Made by a program: the position numbers and the translations under genes. Under the pieces are notes generated by a model. It was not told where the DNA came from, ran no database searches, and saw only the letters and a program-made list of their open reading frames with translations. Below are positions 24,975-33,863 of a stretch of DNA of 64,000 nt, in pieces (position 1 is the first letter of the stretch; each line of letters opens with the position of its first letter). This stretch comes from Proteiniclasticum ruminis (GTDB taxonomy: Bacteria; Bacillota; Clostridia; Clostridiales; Clostridiaceae), in assembly GCF_900115135.1 (NCBI RefSeq), contig NZ_FOVK01000004.1, positions 62,001-126,000 on the forward strand, written 5' to 3'.

Positions 24975-25724
24975 ATGAAAAGCAACATTAGAACTTTGAC
25001 CTATACAGCCCTGATGACGGCTTTTGTGTTCATCACAACATCAGTCATCAAAATTCCCATTCCCTTCACCAATGGATATATTCATGCAGGAGATACCGCT
25101 ATTTTTCTAGGGGGCATTCTTCTGGGACCTGTCCATGGCGCAGTGGCTGCAGGCATCGGATCTGCCATGGCAGACCTTCTTGGGGGCTATGCCCACTGGG
25201 CACTGCCAACGCTCCTCATAAAAGGCCTCATGGGCTTTATCGTCGGATACTTCTCCAGTGAGAAAAGAAACCAGAAGCATGTGCTCTGGGGGACTTCCCT
25301 TATATGGATCGGTTCCCTCTTTGCCTTTATCTACACCGCAGGGAACACCACTTTAGAAACCATCATGGAAAATGTGGAAGGCGCTTCCAGCATCGCCCTG
25401 GCAGGAGAGATTGTAAAGAACCTGAACATCCAGCTCCTTGTGGTGGCCATCGGCCTCCCTCTCCTTTCTCTCATCCTCTTTAAGCTGAAGGACCGCTATG
25501 GCATCACCTTCAGTCAGCTGGTGGGCATGATTGTGGCAGGCATTGTCATGGTACTGGGCTACTATGTAGCTTCTGGTATCATATACGGGAACTTCCTGGC
25601 TTCCATTTTCAGTGTGCCCTGGAATATTGTGCAGTTTGGCATCGGTGGCATCTTAGCCTTTGTCATCAACGCAGGACTCTCAAGATCTCCTGTGAAAAGA
25701 AAAATTCTACAATACCGCTCCTAA
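24975..25724 (+). CDS. ECF transporter S component (vitamin uptake)
   Basis: A 249-residue integral membrane protein with about six to seven segments and the features of ECF S components: an N-terminal basic stretch then TYTALMTAFVFITTSVIKIPIP, a GYIHAGDTAIFLGGILLGPVHGA loop and AAGIGSAMADLLGGY. It binds a vitamin and docks on a shared EcfAA'T module that is not in this window. Given the divergent MocR gene, a vitamin B6 form (PdxU/PdxU2 group) is the most likely substrate, by inference only. AAGGAG precedes the ATG. A terminator follows. Confidence 0.85.
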   Translation: MKSNIRTLTYTALMTAFVFITTSVIKIPIPFTNGYIHAGDTAIFLGGILLGPVHGAVAAGIGSAMADLLGGYAHWALPTLLIKGLMGFIVGYFSSEKRNQKHVLWGTSLIWIGSLFAFIYTAGNTTLETIMENVEGASSIALAGEIVKNLNIQLLVVAIGLPLLSLILFKLKDRYGITFSQLVGMIVAGIVMVLGYYVASGIIYGNFLASIFSVPWNIVQFGIGGILAFVINAGLSRSPVKRKILQYRS

Positions 25725-25773
25725 AAAAGGTGCAGAGTAGTTTCTCTCATGAAGAAACCTCTGCACCTTTTCC
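25724..25773. terminator. Bidirectional terminator
   Basis: AGGTGCAGAG and CTCTGCACCT form a 10-bp stem flanked by A and T runs on both sides. It lies between the converging ECF and AlbA_2 genes and should serve both. Confidence 0.85.
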
Positions 25774-25793
25774 CTTTTCGTGTCTTGAACACA

Positions 25794-27161
25794 TCAATGG
25801 TTCTCAATCATCTTCTTCAGAACCTTTTCTCCTTCAAGCCCAAGCTCATATCTGCTGTATTTACCACCAGAAACATTCTGGAGAATCCCTTTCTCTACTA
25901 AGCTTCGGATGAGTAAAACCGCAGTAGCCTGAGAGACTGAAAGTTCATCTTCCACTTCTTTTCTATAGATACTGCTCTTTCTCATGAACAGCTTCAGAAT
26001 TTTTTCCTCCCTGGATTCTTCGTGAAGAACCCTGTATTTTCCTACTTTCTCTTTAAGAGCAGGGATATCTGCTGCATGCTCGAAGTTCCTGTTCGGCAGG
26101 ATTACTTTGAATGAATTCTCTGCCACCTTGATTTCCGGCTTCCTCTGCTCGCCTTGATAGCTCTCCTGAATCTTCAGCATTCCTGTCCCATAAGCTTCAA
26201 TCAGTTTCAATCTGTAGAGGATCTGACCTAGCCTTTCATTTCTAAGAACCGAAACACCAAGCATAAGATCACTAAACGCAATCCCACGAACCAACCCGCC
26301 TAAGGTCACAAATTCGATTCGATCATCAAAAATACTGATTAGAGTGGATCCTCTCACTGCGTAATCACGATGTACAATGGCATTCAGAAGAGCCTCTCTG
26401 ATGGCCTCTTCAGGATAATCCTGCCGGTCTACTCTCTCCAGTCCCCTGAATTCTGAGCGGTTTCTGTTGTACTTGTGTATAAACCCATACGCTTCCTCCA
26501 ACTGATGGAGAATGGACCCTGTGAATTCTCTTCGATCCCGGAATACAGTTTTCTTGCTGCCTTCAAACACCGCCATCTTTATGGAAGACACGCATTGATC
26601 AGAAAACAACATCGCTAGATTTGTATACATATTGTCTTCATCCTGGAAATTCAGGCTTCTCATTTGAGCTTCTCCAAACTCGATTTCTTTTTTTCTGAAG
26701 TAGTCCCATGTCTTCTGGAAGGTGAGCTGCTGGTTTATGGCCCTTGCTTCCTCAAAGCGGTCTCCGCTGGTCTCTTTGATCATATGTAGAATGTTTGTCT
26801 CTGAAGCAGGAACGGATGCTGCACCTTGCCTGATATAGACGCCTTGTGGTCTGATACCTTTTCCTTGCAGATAATAGGGGCGGCCTGTCCCTCGAGAAAC
26901 TTGAAGAAGCAGCACTTCTTTTTCCTCCAGAGATAGAATCTCATACTGGACAAACATAGAAACATCAGGCTTCACCGTATCTCTAATCATATTGCTTACT
27001 CTTACTATGAGGTCCTCCCCTTGATCCACGCCTCGAACTCTTCCATCATCCTCAATGCCGATGTAGAGTTTCCCTCCATCACTGTTGGCAAATGCAACCA
27101 CTGCGTACTTCAGGTCTTCTGTGAACTCTCTCTTGAACTCAACGGTACTGCTCTCTCTCAT
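25794..27161 (-). CDS. AlbA_2 / HATPase_c_4 domain regulator
   Basis: A 455-residue protein of the type often called a putative ATP-dependent transcriptional regulator. The N-terminal Schlafen AlbA_2 domain (residues 1-130) begins ESSTVEFKREF and includes FANSDGGKLYIGIEDDG and YIRQGAASVPAS. The middle (about 250-330) is a C-terminal HATPase-like domain: EALLNAIVHRDY and GLVRGI. The C-terminus (about 375-450) is a winged helix (KEVEDELSVSQATAVLLIRSL). The natural role is unsettled; proposals include DNA or RNA binding with ATP control. Its promoter carries inverted repeats over the -10, which suggests self-repression. Confidence 0.85.
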   Translation of the reverse strand: MRESSTVEFKREFTEDLKYAVVAFANSDGGKLYIGIEDDGRVRGVDQGEDLIVRVSNMIRDTVKPDVSMFVQYEILSLEEKEVLLLQVSRGTGRPYYLQGKGIRPQGVYIRQGAASVPASETNILHMIKETSGDRFEEARAINQQLTFQKTWDYFRKKEIEFGEAQMRSLNFQDEDNMYTNLAMLFSDQCVSSIKMAVFEGSKKTVFRDRREFTGSILHQLEEAYGFIHKYNRNRSEFRGLERVDRQDYPEEAIREALLNAIVHRDYAVRGSTLISIFDDRIEFVTLGGLVRGIAFSDLMLGVSVLRNERLGQILYRLKLIEAYGTGMLKIQESYQGEQRKPEIKVAENSFKVILPNRNFEHAADIPALKEKVGKYRVLHEESREEKILKLFMRKSSIYRKEVEDELSVSQATAVLLIRSLVEKGILQNVSGGKYSRYELGLEGEKVLKKMIENH

Positions 27162-27218
27162 TTTCCTCTCACCTCACTGATGATGAATTTATGTCATTTA
27201 TCCTTACTAATCATCTCT

Positions 27219-27261
27219 CTGATTATTATTAATTATACTTTAATCAGTAAGAATAAGTCAA
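27219..27261 (-). promoter_or_regulatory. Promoter of the AlbA_2 gene with operator over the -10
   Basis: On the minus strand TTGACT (27256-27261), an 18-base spacer and TATAAT (27232-27237). CTGATTA (27219-27225) and TAATCAG (27241-27247) form an inverted repeat that straddles the -10, and further copies of the same word (TGATTAG, CTGATTGAC) flank it. Confidence 0.65.
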
Positions 27262-27316
27262 TCAGAACCACTGCGTACTAAGGTTCAAATCAACCCCCTG
27301 TCTTATTCCAGTCCTC

Positions 27317-28351
27317 CTACAAGTTTTTCTGAACTTGTTCCAACCCCTCCTTTTCCATATATCCAAAGGTCTCCTGATCTCTCAGAGCCTGCAGAAGATT
27401 CTCTCTCATCTCATTTTTGAAGTCCGGGCTGAAAGCTTTAAAGGTCATATGAGCATATAAGGGAGAACGGGTGAAATGATCTAGGTTCTCTATCCCCTTC
27501 AGCATCTCCTCGGCGATTCTCTTCGTTTCACCCGGATCCTTCTCATAAACAGCGGGCTCAAGCCTTGGTGACGCCTCATAATAAAGCCCCATGTCAAAGG
27601 CTTTGGCAAGGGCCGTCTGCTTCTCTATAAGAAGCTTAGCCCGATCCATATCCTCTTTCTTCATGGCCAGAACGGTCATTTCCTGAAAAGTCTCATTGGC
27701 CATCTGGAAGGTGGCAAAGAGCAGCTCCTCATAGGTTTTCCAGGCTTCCTCCAGGTTTCCGGTCTTCGTTTTCAGCAGCGCCTTTTTTCTCTTCCACTGG
27801 GGATTTTCCTGAGAGAAATAGGTAAGCATCTCTTCCGCTTTCTTATAGTTTTCGTCTCTCAGATAGAAATAATAGAGCCTCTCTGCAGCTAAGAGTCTCT
27901 CCTTTTCCTCTCCATGCTCAAGAGCCCTCAGATACCATTTTTCAAATAGGTCCTTATTCTCATCAGGCACTTTTTCCTTAGACATCACAGTATGGGACTC
28001 CAGAAGGCTCGTGACCCAGAGCATAAGATGATAGGAAGAAGGATACGTAAGGAGAATCTCCCTTGCCCACTGGACTGCTTCCATGTAAGGCTCTTCCTTC
28101 AGCTTTCTATGAAGTTCTTCCAAGTATCCTTTTTCCATTTCTGGAGACAGCTCCCGCTGAAAGCTAAGCAGCTCCTCCAAGGACACCTTAAGAAGTCTTG
28201 CCAAGGGTCCAAGGAGGGTCACATCAGGCAGAGCCTTGCCCTTTTCCCACTTGCTCACTGCAGAAGAGCTGACCCCGACATACTCCGCCAGATCTTTCTG
28301 AGAAAGGTTCTTTTCCATTCTTTTCTTCCTGATGATTTCCTGCATGTTCAC
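27317..28351 (-). CDS. XRE regulator with TPR-like helical domain
   Basis: About 344 residues. The first 60 are a Cro/CI-type helix-turn-helix (IIRKKRMEKNLSQKDLAEYVGVSSSAVSKWEKGK, of which LSQKDLAEYVGV and SSSAVSKWEKG are the two helices). The rest is an all-helical region with TPR-like pairs (for example YYFYLRDENYKKAEEMLTY and GNLEEAWKTYEELL). This is the architecture of peptide- or stress-responsive regulators of the Rgg/PlcR type, though the fit is loose. I prefer a GTG start with AAGGAAG eight bases ahead; the ATG two codons later is also possible. It may act on its own promoter or on unlinked genes. Confidence 0.8.
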   Translation of the reverse strand: MNMQEIIRKKRMEKNLSQKDLAEYVGVSSSAVSKWEKGKALPDVTLLGPLARLLKVSLEELLSFQRELSPEMEKGYLEELHRKLKEEPYMEAVQWAREILLTYPSSYHLMLWVTSLLESHTVMSKEKVPDENKDLFEKWYLRALEHGEEKERLLAAERLYYFYLRDENYKKAEEMLTYFSQENPQWKRKKALLKTKTGNLEEAWKTYEELLFATFQMANETFQEMTVLAMKKEDMDRAKLLIEKQTALAKAFDMGLYYEASPRLEPAVYEKDPGETKRIAEEMLKGIENLDHFTRSPLYAHMTFKAFSPDFKNEMRENLLQALRDQETFGYMEKEGLEQVQKNL

Positions 28352-28516
28352 GATAACCACTTCCTTTTCTTCTCTCTGTCTTCATCATACTGGATTGAAA
28401 CTGAAATACAAGGGAGCTGTATTCAACTCATAGGCTTATCAATCAACCACCATTCCAGCGAATGAACATACTAAGCCCCAGGTTTCCTTTACGCTCCACT
28501 AAATTTCATGACACTC

Positions 28517-28547
28517 AAAAAGCGGGCGTACCCTGCGATACTCCCGC
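28517..28547 (-). terminator. Terminator of the ABC transporter gene
   Basis: GCGGGCGTA pairs with TACTCCCGC (one mismatch) and is followed on the minus strand by five T. It lies about 55 bases past the stop. Confidence 0.8.
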
Positions 28548-28600
28548 CCATGATTAAAAATCAGCTTCTTCTGATATTTTATTACCTGCTGCTTCTTTTT

Positions 28601-31348
28601 TTATTCCGTTCTCAAGGCAACCACAGGGTCCTGCTTCGCTGCTTTCTTTGCTGGCAGAAGACCACCGAGCACGGTAAGAAGAATACTGAGCACGATGAGT
28701 ACCATTCCACTCACCGGTGGAAGCACCGCATTCACAGTATCAAGGCCCGTCATGGCATGAATCACCGCATTTCCTGGAATGAGAAGAAGCAGCGTTACCC
28801 CCACACCAATGAATCCAGTGATGATCCCAATGATGAAGGTTTCCGCATTGAACACCTGAGAGATGTTCTTCTTGGATGCCCCAATGGCTCTTAAAATCCC
28901 GATCTCCTTGGTTCTTTCCAGTACAGAGATATAGGTGATGATGCCAATCATGATGGAAGACACCACCAGAGATACTGCCACAAAAGCAATGAGCACATAG
29001 GTGATCACATTGATGATGGTGGTGACAGAAGACATCAGAATGGCCACATAATCGGTGTAGACGATCTTGTTTTCTTCCGCCACAGTGCCATTATAATGTT
29101 CGATGGCCTCAGAAATCTTGTCCTTGGCGTCGAAGCTGTCCGCATAGATGTTGATGGCAGACGGAGCATCCAGACTTACCACCCCAAACTTCTCCATGTT
29201 TTCCTCATAGCTTCCAGGAGAAATATAACTTTCGTAAATCGCTAGGATGGTCTCATCCTCAGGGTCCTGAAGATAGCTGTCAAACATGGCTGCTAGCTCC
29301 ACTTCTCCCATTTCCCCGCTCTGTCCTGGCGCTCCTGTCCCTGGCATACCGTTTCCGCCTCCAGGTGTGCTGCCTTGGCCGCTGGCCATGATGGTCCGGA
29401 AAAGATTTGCCTTCTCTGTAACACCTAGGGTAGCAAGATAGGTTTTCGCATCCTCGATTTTCGCTTCATCATCAGCAGGAGCAAAGCTCACACCTGTGAG
29501 CACATTGATCTCTTTGGAAGCCTCCTGCTCTTTGACGATCTCTGAACCATTGGTATAGTCAATGAGATAGTCTGTAAGAGCCTGAGTGTAGCCAAAGACA
29601 CCACTGACAAAGGCATACTCCGCATCCTTTTTCAGTCTGATGATGCCGCTGACTTTCATCTCCACCGCATTCTCCAGAAGATTCTCCAGTTCGTCTGCTG
29701 TCGTTTGCTGTCTGTACTGTCCATTCTCCTCTTTCACAAAAGTATCTACGGCCGGCAGCAGATAGAAGGGCTGATTCATGATTTCCTCATAATCGAGCTT
29801 TCTGTTTTCGATGGTGACGACTTCTCCGTTGTCCATCTTTTCCATGATCTCTTTGTATTCAGAGGTAGGCAGCACGCCGATCTCATAGAGCTTGGTGGCT
29901 GAAATCTCACTGTTTTTATCCAGGGCCAGCACCATCTCATTGAACTCTTTCGGCCAGGCTCCTGCCACCACATCATAAGTATCTGTAATGGCAGTGCTGA
30001 TGCCCTCCCCATTCACTCCAGGAAGAAGCTCTGTAAAGTTCCCTGTGCTTCCGCCCATGAGATTTCCACCGAACATCCCGCCGCCAGGTCTTCCAGTACT
30101 TTCTTCTTTGTCCTCCAGTGTACTGCCGTCGGTGTTCACCAGAGCATCTTCACTGTCTCTTGTGAAGATGCTGAAATTGGTGTTATAGCTGTAGATGATG
30201 CCATTCTCACCCACATATTCATGAATCTCACTGTCTTTTTGATCCAGATACTTCTTGAACTCCGTGAGATTGTTCTCGTTGTAGTTGGTTTGAACCTTGG
30301 AAGCCTGCTCCAAATCGGAGCCGTTGACATAGACCCCGTCCAGGGCATGGTCCGCTTCTTCCTCAGTAAATCCTGGGCCTGGGGTCTCTGCAATGACAGT
30401 GCTGAGATCAAAGGTCCTCTCTTCGATGGTGATGGGATAGGACGCCATGGTGCTCTTCTGGATGTCCTCAATATACTGATTCACGCCAGTGGAGAGGGAT
30501 AGAATCAGCGCAATGCCGATGATTCCAATGGAGCCTGCAAAGGCTGTGAGGATGGTTCTTCCCTTCTTTGTCTTCAAGTTGTTGAAGGACAGGGAAAGAG
30601 AGGTCATAAAGCTCATGGACGCTTTTCCCATGTTCTTATGCTCGGCTTCTTTTAAAGAATCCGCTTCCACTTCATAGGGGTCGGTATCGTCCACAACCCT
30701 TCCGTCTCTTAAACGCACCGTTCTTGTGGCATACTCCTCCGCAAGCTCCGGATTGTGGGTCACCATGACCACCAGCCTGTTTTTTGCCACTTCTTTTAGA
30801 AGCTCCATAACCTGAACGCTGGTTTCTGTATCCAGTGCACCTGTGGGCTCATCGGCCAGCAGAATATCCGGGTTGTTCACAAGAGCTCTCGCGATGGCCA
30901 CTCTTTGCATCTGTCCACCGGACATCTGGTTCGGCTTCTTATGGATCTGCTCGCCAAGTCCCACTTCTTCCAGTGCTTTTTTTGCTCTGTTTTTTCTCTC
31001 TTTTCTGGAGATGCCGGAAATGGTCAAGGCCAGCTCCACATTGGAGAGGATGCTCTGGTGGGGGATGAGATTATAGCTCTGGAACACAAAACCGATGGTA
31101 TGGTTTCTGTAGGAATCCCAGTCTCTGTCTTTATACTTCTTGGTGGAGATGGCATTGATGATGAGGTCTCCGCTGTCATAGCGGTCCAGGCCTCCGATGA
31201 TGTTAAGGAGCGTGGTCTTTCCGGATCCGCTGGGACCCAGGATGGCCACGAACTCATTGTCTCTCAGGTTCAGGCTCACTCCGTCCAGAGCAGTCTGAAT
31301 GAGGTCTCCTGTCTGATACTTCTTACTGATGTTTTTAATCTGCAGCAT
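28601..31348 (-). CDS. Fused ABC transporter, ATPase plus FtsX/MacB-type permease
   Basis: A 915-residue single-chain ABC transporter. Residues 1-225 are the ATPase: Walker A GPSGSGKTT near 39-47, signature MSGGQMQRVAIARAL near 143, Walker B ILLADEPTGAL. After a linker, TM1 (about 265-290) leads to a ~490-residue extracytoplasmic domain with two Gly/Pro-rich insertions (GRPGGGMFGG and GGGNGMPGTGAPG). It ends with three TM helices and the FtsX motif ERTKEIGILRAIGASKKNI. MacB-type proteins do not carry solutes across but drive extracytoplasmic events, such as peptide expulsion or protection against antimicrobials. It is divergent from a two-component system with shared operators, so it is almost surely its target. 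Confidence 0.9.
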   Translation of the reverse strand: MLQIKNISKKYQTGDLIQTALDGVSLNLRDNEFVAILGPSGSGKTTLLNIIGGLDRYDSGDLIINAISTKKYKDRDWDSYRNHTIGFVFQSYNLIPHQSILSNVELALTISGISRKERKNRAKKALEEVGLGEQIHKKPNQMSGGQMQRVAIARALVNNPDILLADEPTGALDTETSVQVMELLKEVAKNRLVVMVTHNPELAEEYATRTVRLRDGRVVDDTDPYEVEADSLKEAEHKNMGKASMSFMTSLSLSFNNLKTKKGRTILTAFAGSIGIIGIALILSLSTGVNQYIEDIQKSTMASYPITIEERTFDLSTVIAETPGPGFTEEEADHALDGVYVNGSDLEQASKVQTNYNENNLTEFKKYLDQKDSEIHEYVGENGIIYSYNTNFSIFTRDSEDALVNTDGSTLEDKEESTGRPGGGMFGGNLMGGSTGNFTELLPGVNGEGISTAITDTYDVVAGAWPKEFNEMVLALDKNSEISATKLYEIGVLPTSEYKEIMEKMDNGEVVTIENRKLDYEEIMNQPFYLLPAVDTFVKEENGQYRQQTTADELENLLENAVEMKVSGIIRLKKDAEYAFVSGVFGYTQALTDYLIDYTNGSEIVKEQEASKEINVLTGVSFAPADDEAKIEDAKTYLATLGVTEKANLFRTIMASGQGSTPGGGNGMPGTGAPGQSGEMGEVELAAMFDSYLQDPEDETILAIYESYISPGSYEENMEKFGVVSLDAPSAINIYADSFDAKDKISEAIEHYNGTVAEENKIVYTDYVAILMSSVTTIINVITYVLIAFVAVSLVVSSIMIGIITYISVLERTKEIGILRAIGASKKNISQVFNAETFIIGIITGFIGVGVTLLLLIPGNAVIHAMTGLDTVNAVLPPVSGMVLIVLSILLTVLGGLLPAKKAAKQDPVVALRTE

Positions 31349-31401
31349 ATTTTTTGTCTCCTTCTTTTGATCTAACGACTGCTATTCTACTGCCCTTAGA
31401 A

Positions 31402-31420
31402 AAACTGAAGATAAACTGAA
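31402..31420 (-). promoter_or_regulatory. Response-regulator direct repeat, ABC side
   Basis: AAACTGAA occurs twice (31402-31409 and 31413-31420), one helical turn (11 bp) apart. On the minus strand this reads TCAGTTT twice, and a -10-like TAGAAT lies 19 bases from the start of the second copy. The layout mirrors the divergent promoter. Confidence 0.65.
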
Positions 31421-31482
31421 AACGTATCACTCCTTTTTTTCAACATTTTCTACCGGAATATTTCTCTCTTTCACTGCGAGCG

Positions 31483-31515
31483 AGTTTATATTCAGTTTAT
31501 GTTGTATGGTATAAT
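31483..31515 (+). promoter_or_regulatory. Response-regulator direct repeat and -10, TCS side
   Basis: AGTTTAT is repeated at 31483-31489 and 31494-31500 (11-bp period, the second in TTCAGTTTAT), followed by TATAAT (31510-31515). No good -35 is present; the repeats occupy its place, as in promoters activated by OmpR-type regulators. Confidence 0.65.
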
Positions 31516-31540
31516 TTTCCCATTGAAGGAGTGATTTTTT

Positions 31541-32218
31541 ATGTTTCAGCTTATGGTCGTGGAAGACGACAAAAGCACTGCAAAACTCATGAAGGCTGTT
31601 CTTACGCTGTCCGGCTATAAGGTGGTTTCTGCCACCGATGGACTGGACGCCCTACAGATTATGGAGAATCAGCACATAGATCTCATAGTGCTGGATGTGA
31701 TGATGCCGAACATGGATGGCTATGAATTCACAGAACATCTTCGAAGTGTTGGCGACAACACCCCTATTCTCATGGTCACAGCGAAGCATCTTCCGGAAGA
31801 GCTCTCCAAAGGATTCATTGCCGGAACAGATGATTACATGGTGAAACCGGTAAAGGAAGAAGAAATGCTTCTTCGGATCAAAGCGCTTTTAAGAAGAGCG
31901 TCCATCGCCAACGAACATAAACTTCATGTAGGACAAATCACCCTGGACTATGATGCTCTGACGGTGACAAGAGATGGCGAGAGCCAGACCCTCCCCCAGA
32001 AAGAGTTCTATCTCCTCTATAAGCTCCTTTCCTACCCGGATAAGATTTTTACAAGGCTTCAGCTCATGGATGAAATCTGGGGTATGGATACAGAAACGTC
32101 CGATGTAACGGTGAATGTCCACATCAACAGGCTCCGAAAGCGTTTTGAAGATGCTCCTGAGTTTGATATCATGGCCATCCGTGGCATCGGATATAAAGCG
32201 GTGATCCACCATGGATAG
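31541..32218 (+). CDS. OmpR-family response regulator
   Basis: A 225-residue response regulator. The receiver domain has the acidic pair Glu8-Asp9 and the phospho-acceptor Asp52 in LIVLDVMMPNMDG, with Lys in MVKPVKEEE. The C-terminal winged helix (about 130-225) includes LPQKEFYLLYKLLSYPDKIFTR and DVTVNVHINRLRKRF. A GAAGGAG site precedes the ATG. Its stop overlaps the start of the histidine kinase gene by eight bases. It probably activates its own operon and the divergent transporter through the TCAGTTT repeats. Confidence 0.93.
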   Translation: MFQLMVVEDDKSTAKLMKAVLTLSGYKVVSATDGLDALQIMENQHIDLIVLDVMMPNMDGYEFTEHLRSVGDNTPILMVTAKHLPEELSKGFIAGTDDYMVKPVKEEEMLLRIKALLRRASIANEHKLHVGQITLDYDALTVTRDGESQTLPQKEFYLLYKLLSYPDKIFTRLQLMDEIWGMDTETSDVTVNVHINRLRKRFEDAPEFDIMAIRGIGYKAVIHHG

Positions 32219-33272
32219 AGTGAAAAGAAAGCTCAAAAGAGTACAGCTGGCTCTTCTTTTTGCCCTCATCGTCTGCATCATCATGTTTGGATCCTCTGTG
32301 GTGATCTTTCTCTTTGGTTTCATGCTCCTGAAGATGGGGGTCAACGTCATAGACTATGACCACAGACTCTCTCTTCTTATTTTTGCCATCATCAGCCTTG
32401 TCATTGGAACTGTCTTTGCTTTCCTCTTCAGTGAGAAGCCCCTGAAACCCCTTCTGGAAATCATGAAGGCCACAGACAGGATTGCAGAAGGAGACTACAG
32501 TGCGAGGATCCACCTGAAGGGTCCCTATGAACTGAAGCAGCTTTCGGACAGCTTCAACCATATGGCAGAGGAGCTGGCCAGTGTGGAGCTTTTAAGAACC
32601 GATTTTGTCAACAACTTCTCCCATGAATTCAAAACACCCATCGTTTCCATCCGAGGCTTTGCGAGGATTCTGAAAAGAAAAGATCTGACAGAAGAGATGC
32701 GGAGCGAGTATCTGGACACCATCATCGGTGAATCTGAGCGTCTTGCGGACCTTGCGGATCAGGTACTGAGCCTGTCAAAGCTTGAAAACCAAGCCATCAT
32801 CACCGATAAGAAGGAGTACAATGTCAGCGAACAGATCCGCCTCATCATTGCCATGATGTACAGCAAGTGGAGTGAGAGAAACATCGATATTGAGTTTGAA
32901 AGAGGAGAACTGATGCTCCATGCCAATGAAGAACTCATGAAGCAGGTTTTCATAAACCTTTTGGACAACGCAGTGAAGTTCTCTCCGGATGGTTCCGTCA
33001 TCAAGGTGCACATCCTAGAGAAGGTCTCTTCTTTAATCTTTGTTATCCGGGACCAGGGACCGGGGATGGATGAGGACACAGCTCCCCGCATCTTTGACAA
33101 GTTTTATCAGGGAGATACTTCTCATGGGGCCAGCGGCAATGGTCTTGGTATGACCATCGCCCATAGAATCGTCACCCTCCACGGAGGCTCCATTCGTGTG
33201 GAGACGGCTCCGGGTAAAGGCACCTCCTTTTATGTGGAGCTGCCAAACACATCAAAAGGTACGATGAACTGA
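32211..33272 (+). CDS. Membrane histidine kinase
   Basis: A 353-residue sensor kinase. Two membrane segments (about 12-39 and 53-73) enclose an extracytoplasmic loop of only ~13 residues. This is the intramembrane-sensing layout, in which the input usually comes from the membrane or from a partner ABC transporter. A HAMP domain follows (about 74-125), then the phospho-acceptor His138 in NFSHEFKTP, the N box INLLDNAVKF, G1 DQGPGMDED and G2 GNGLGMTIA. The partner transporter is divergently encoded. Together the three genes look like a stress or antimicrobial-peptide detoxification module of the Bce-like logic, though the transporter is MacB-like and fused. Confidence 0.92.
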   Translation: MDRVKRKLKRVQLALLFALIVCIIMFGSSVVIFLFGFMLLKMGVNVIDYDHRLSLLIFAIISLVIGTVFAFLFSEKPLKPLLEIMKATDRIAEGDYSARIHLKGPYELKQLSDSFNHMAEELASVELLRTDFVNNFSHEFKTPIVSIRGFARILKRKDLTEEMRSEYLDTIIGESERLADLADQVLSLSKLENQAIITDKKEYNVSEQIRLIIAMMYSKWSERNIDIEFERGELMLHANEELMKQVFINLLDNAVKFSPDGSVIKVHILEKVSSLIFVIRDQGPGMDEDTAPRIFDKFYQGDTSHGASGNGLGMTIAHRIVTLHGGSIRVETAPGKGTSFYVELPNTSKGTMN

Positions 33273-33291
33273 AACAAAATAGCTTCTGAGA

Positions 33292-33340
33292 AAGAACGCC
33301 ATGAGTCATAATCCATTGGACTCATGGCGTTCTTCTGTTT
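33292..33340. terminator. Strong bidirectional terminator
   Basis: A perfect 16-bp stem (AAGAACGCCATGAGTC with its complement at 33319-33334) lies between the converging kinase and PPOX genes, followed by CTGTTTT on the plus strand. Confidence 0.9.
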
Positions 33341-33368
33341 TAATCAAGCAGCACATTACTGTCTGCTT

Positions 33369-33842
33369 CTACTCTGCTCTTCTGTTTTCAAAATCAAAAT
33401 GATAGAACATCTCTCCATGGTTGATTCGTAGGGTGCCCTTCTTCAGATGAATGGCTAAAAAGCAGCAGTTCTCATCTGCTTCATTGTTGGCAAAATCATA
33501 CCAGTCCTTGAAGACAGTTCTGAGCTTCGATCTGAGTTCTGCATTTTTAGGGTCCAGCACCCAGCCCAGATTTTCTCCTCTGCCACTGCCAAAAAAATCT
33601 TCAAAATTCACAGAAACAGATACCTCGGGATTCGCCTCAATCTGCCGGATCTTATTGGATGTTCCATAGGTCACCACATAGAAAGCGCCATCTTCATAAT
33701 AAGCATCCACATCCCGGACACAGGGCACCGGATATCCATCTTGGCTACTCTCCAAAGAAATGGTTGCCAAGGCAATGACATTGTCTTTACCTTTTCCAAA
33801 ACGTTCTTCTAGAATATTCATCCCTTCTTCAAATTTTGTCAT
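33369..33842 (-). CDS. Pyridoxamine 5'-phosphate oxidase-like FMN protein
   Basis: A 157-residue split-barrel flavin-binding protein. PVPCVRDVDAYYEDGAFYVVTYGTSNKIRQIEANPEVSVSV (about 39-79) is the PPOX core: a strand pair, then the NKIRQIE helix and the ANPEVSVSV strand. Members bind FMN or F420 and act in defence against oxidised compounds or in cofactor reduction; the true PdxH function needs residues I cannot confirm. AAAGGAGAG precedes the ATG. It sits 21 bases downstream of the SHOCT-protein gene and may be co-transcribed with it. Confidence 0.8.
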   Translation of the reverse strand: MTKFEEGMNILEERFGKGKDNVIALATISLESSQDGYPVPCVRDVDAYYEDGAFYVVTYGTSNKIRQIEANPEVSVSVNFEDFFGSGRGENLGWVLDPKNAELRSKLRTVFKDWYDFANNEADENCCFLAIHLKKGTLRINHGEMFYHFDFENRRAE

Positions 33843-33863
33843 AATCCCTCTCCTTTTTCAAAA

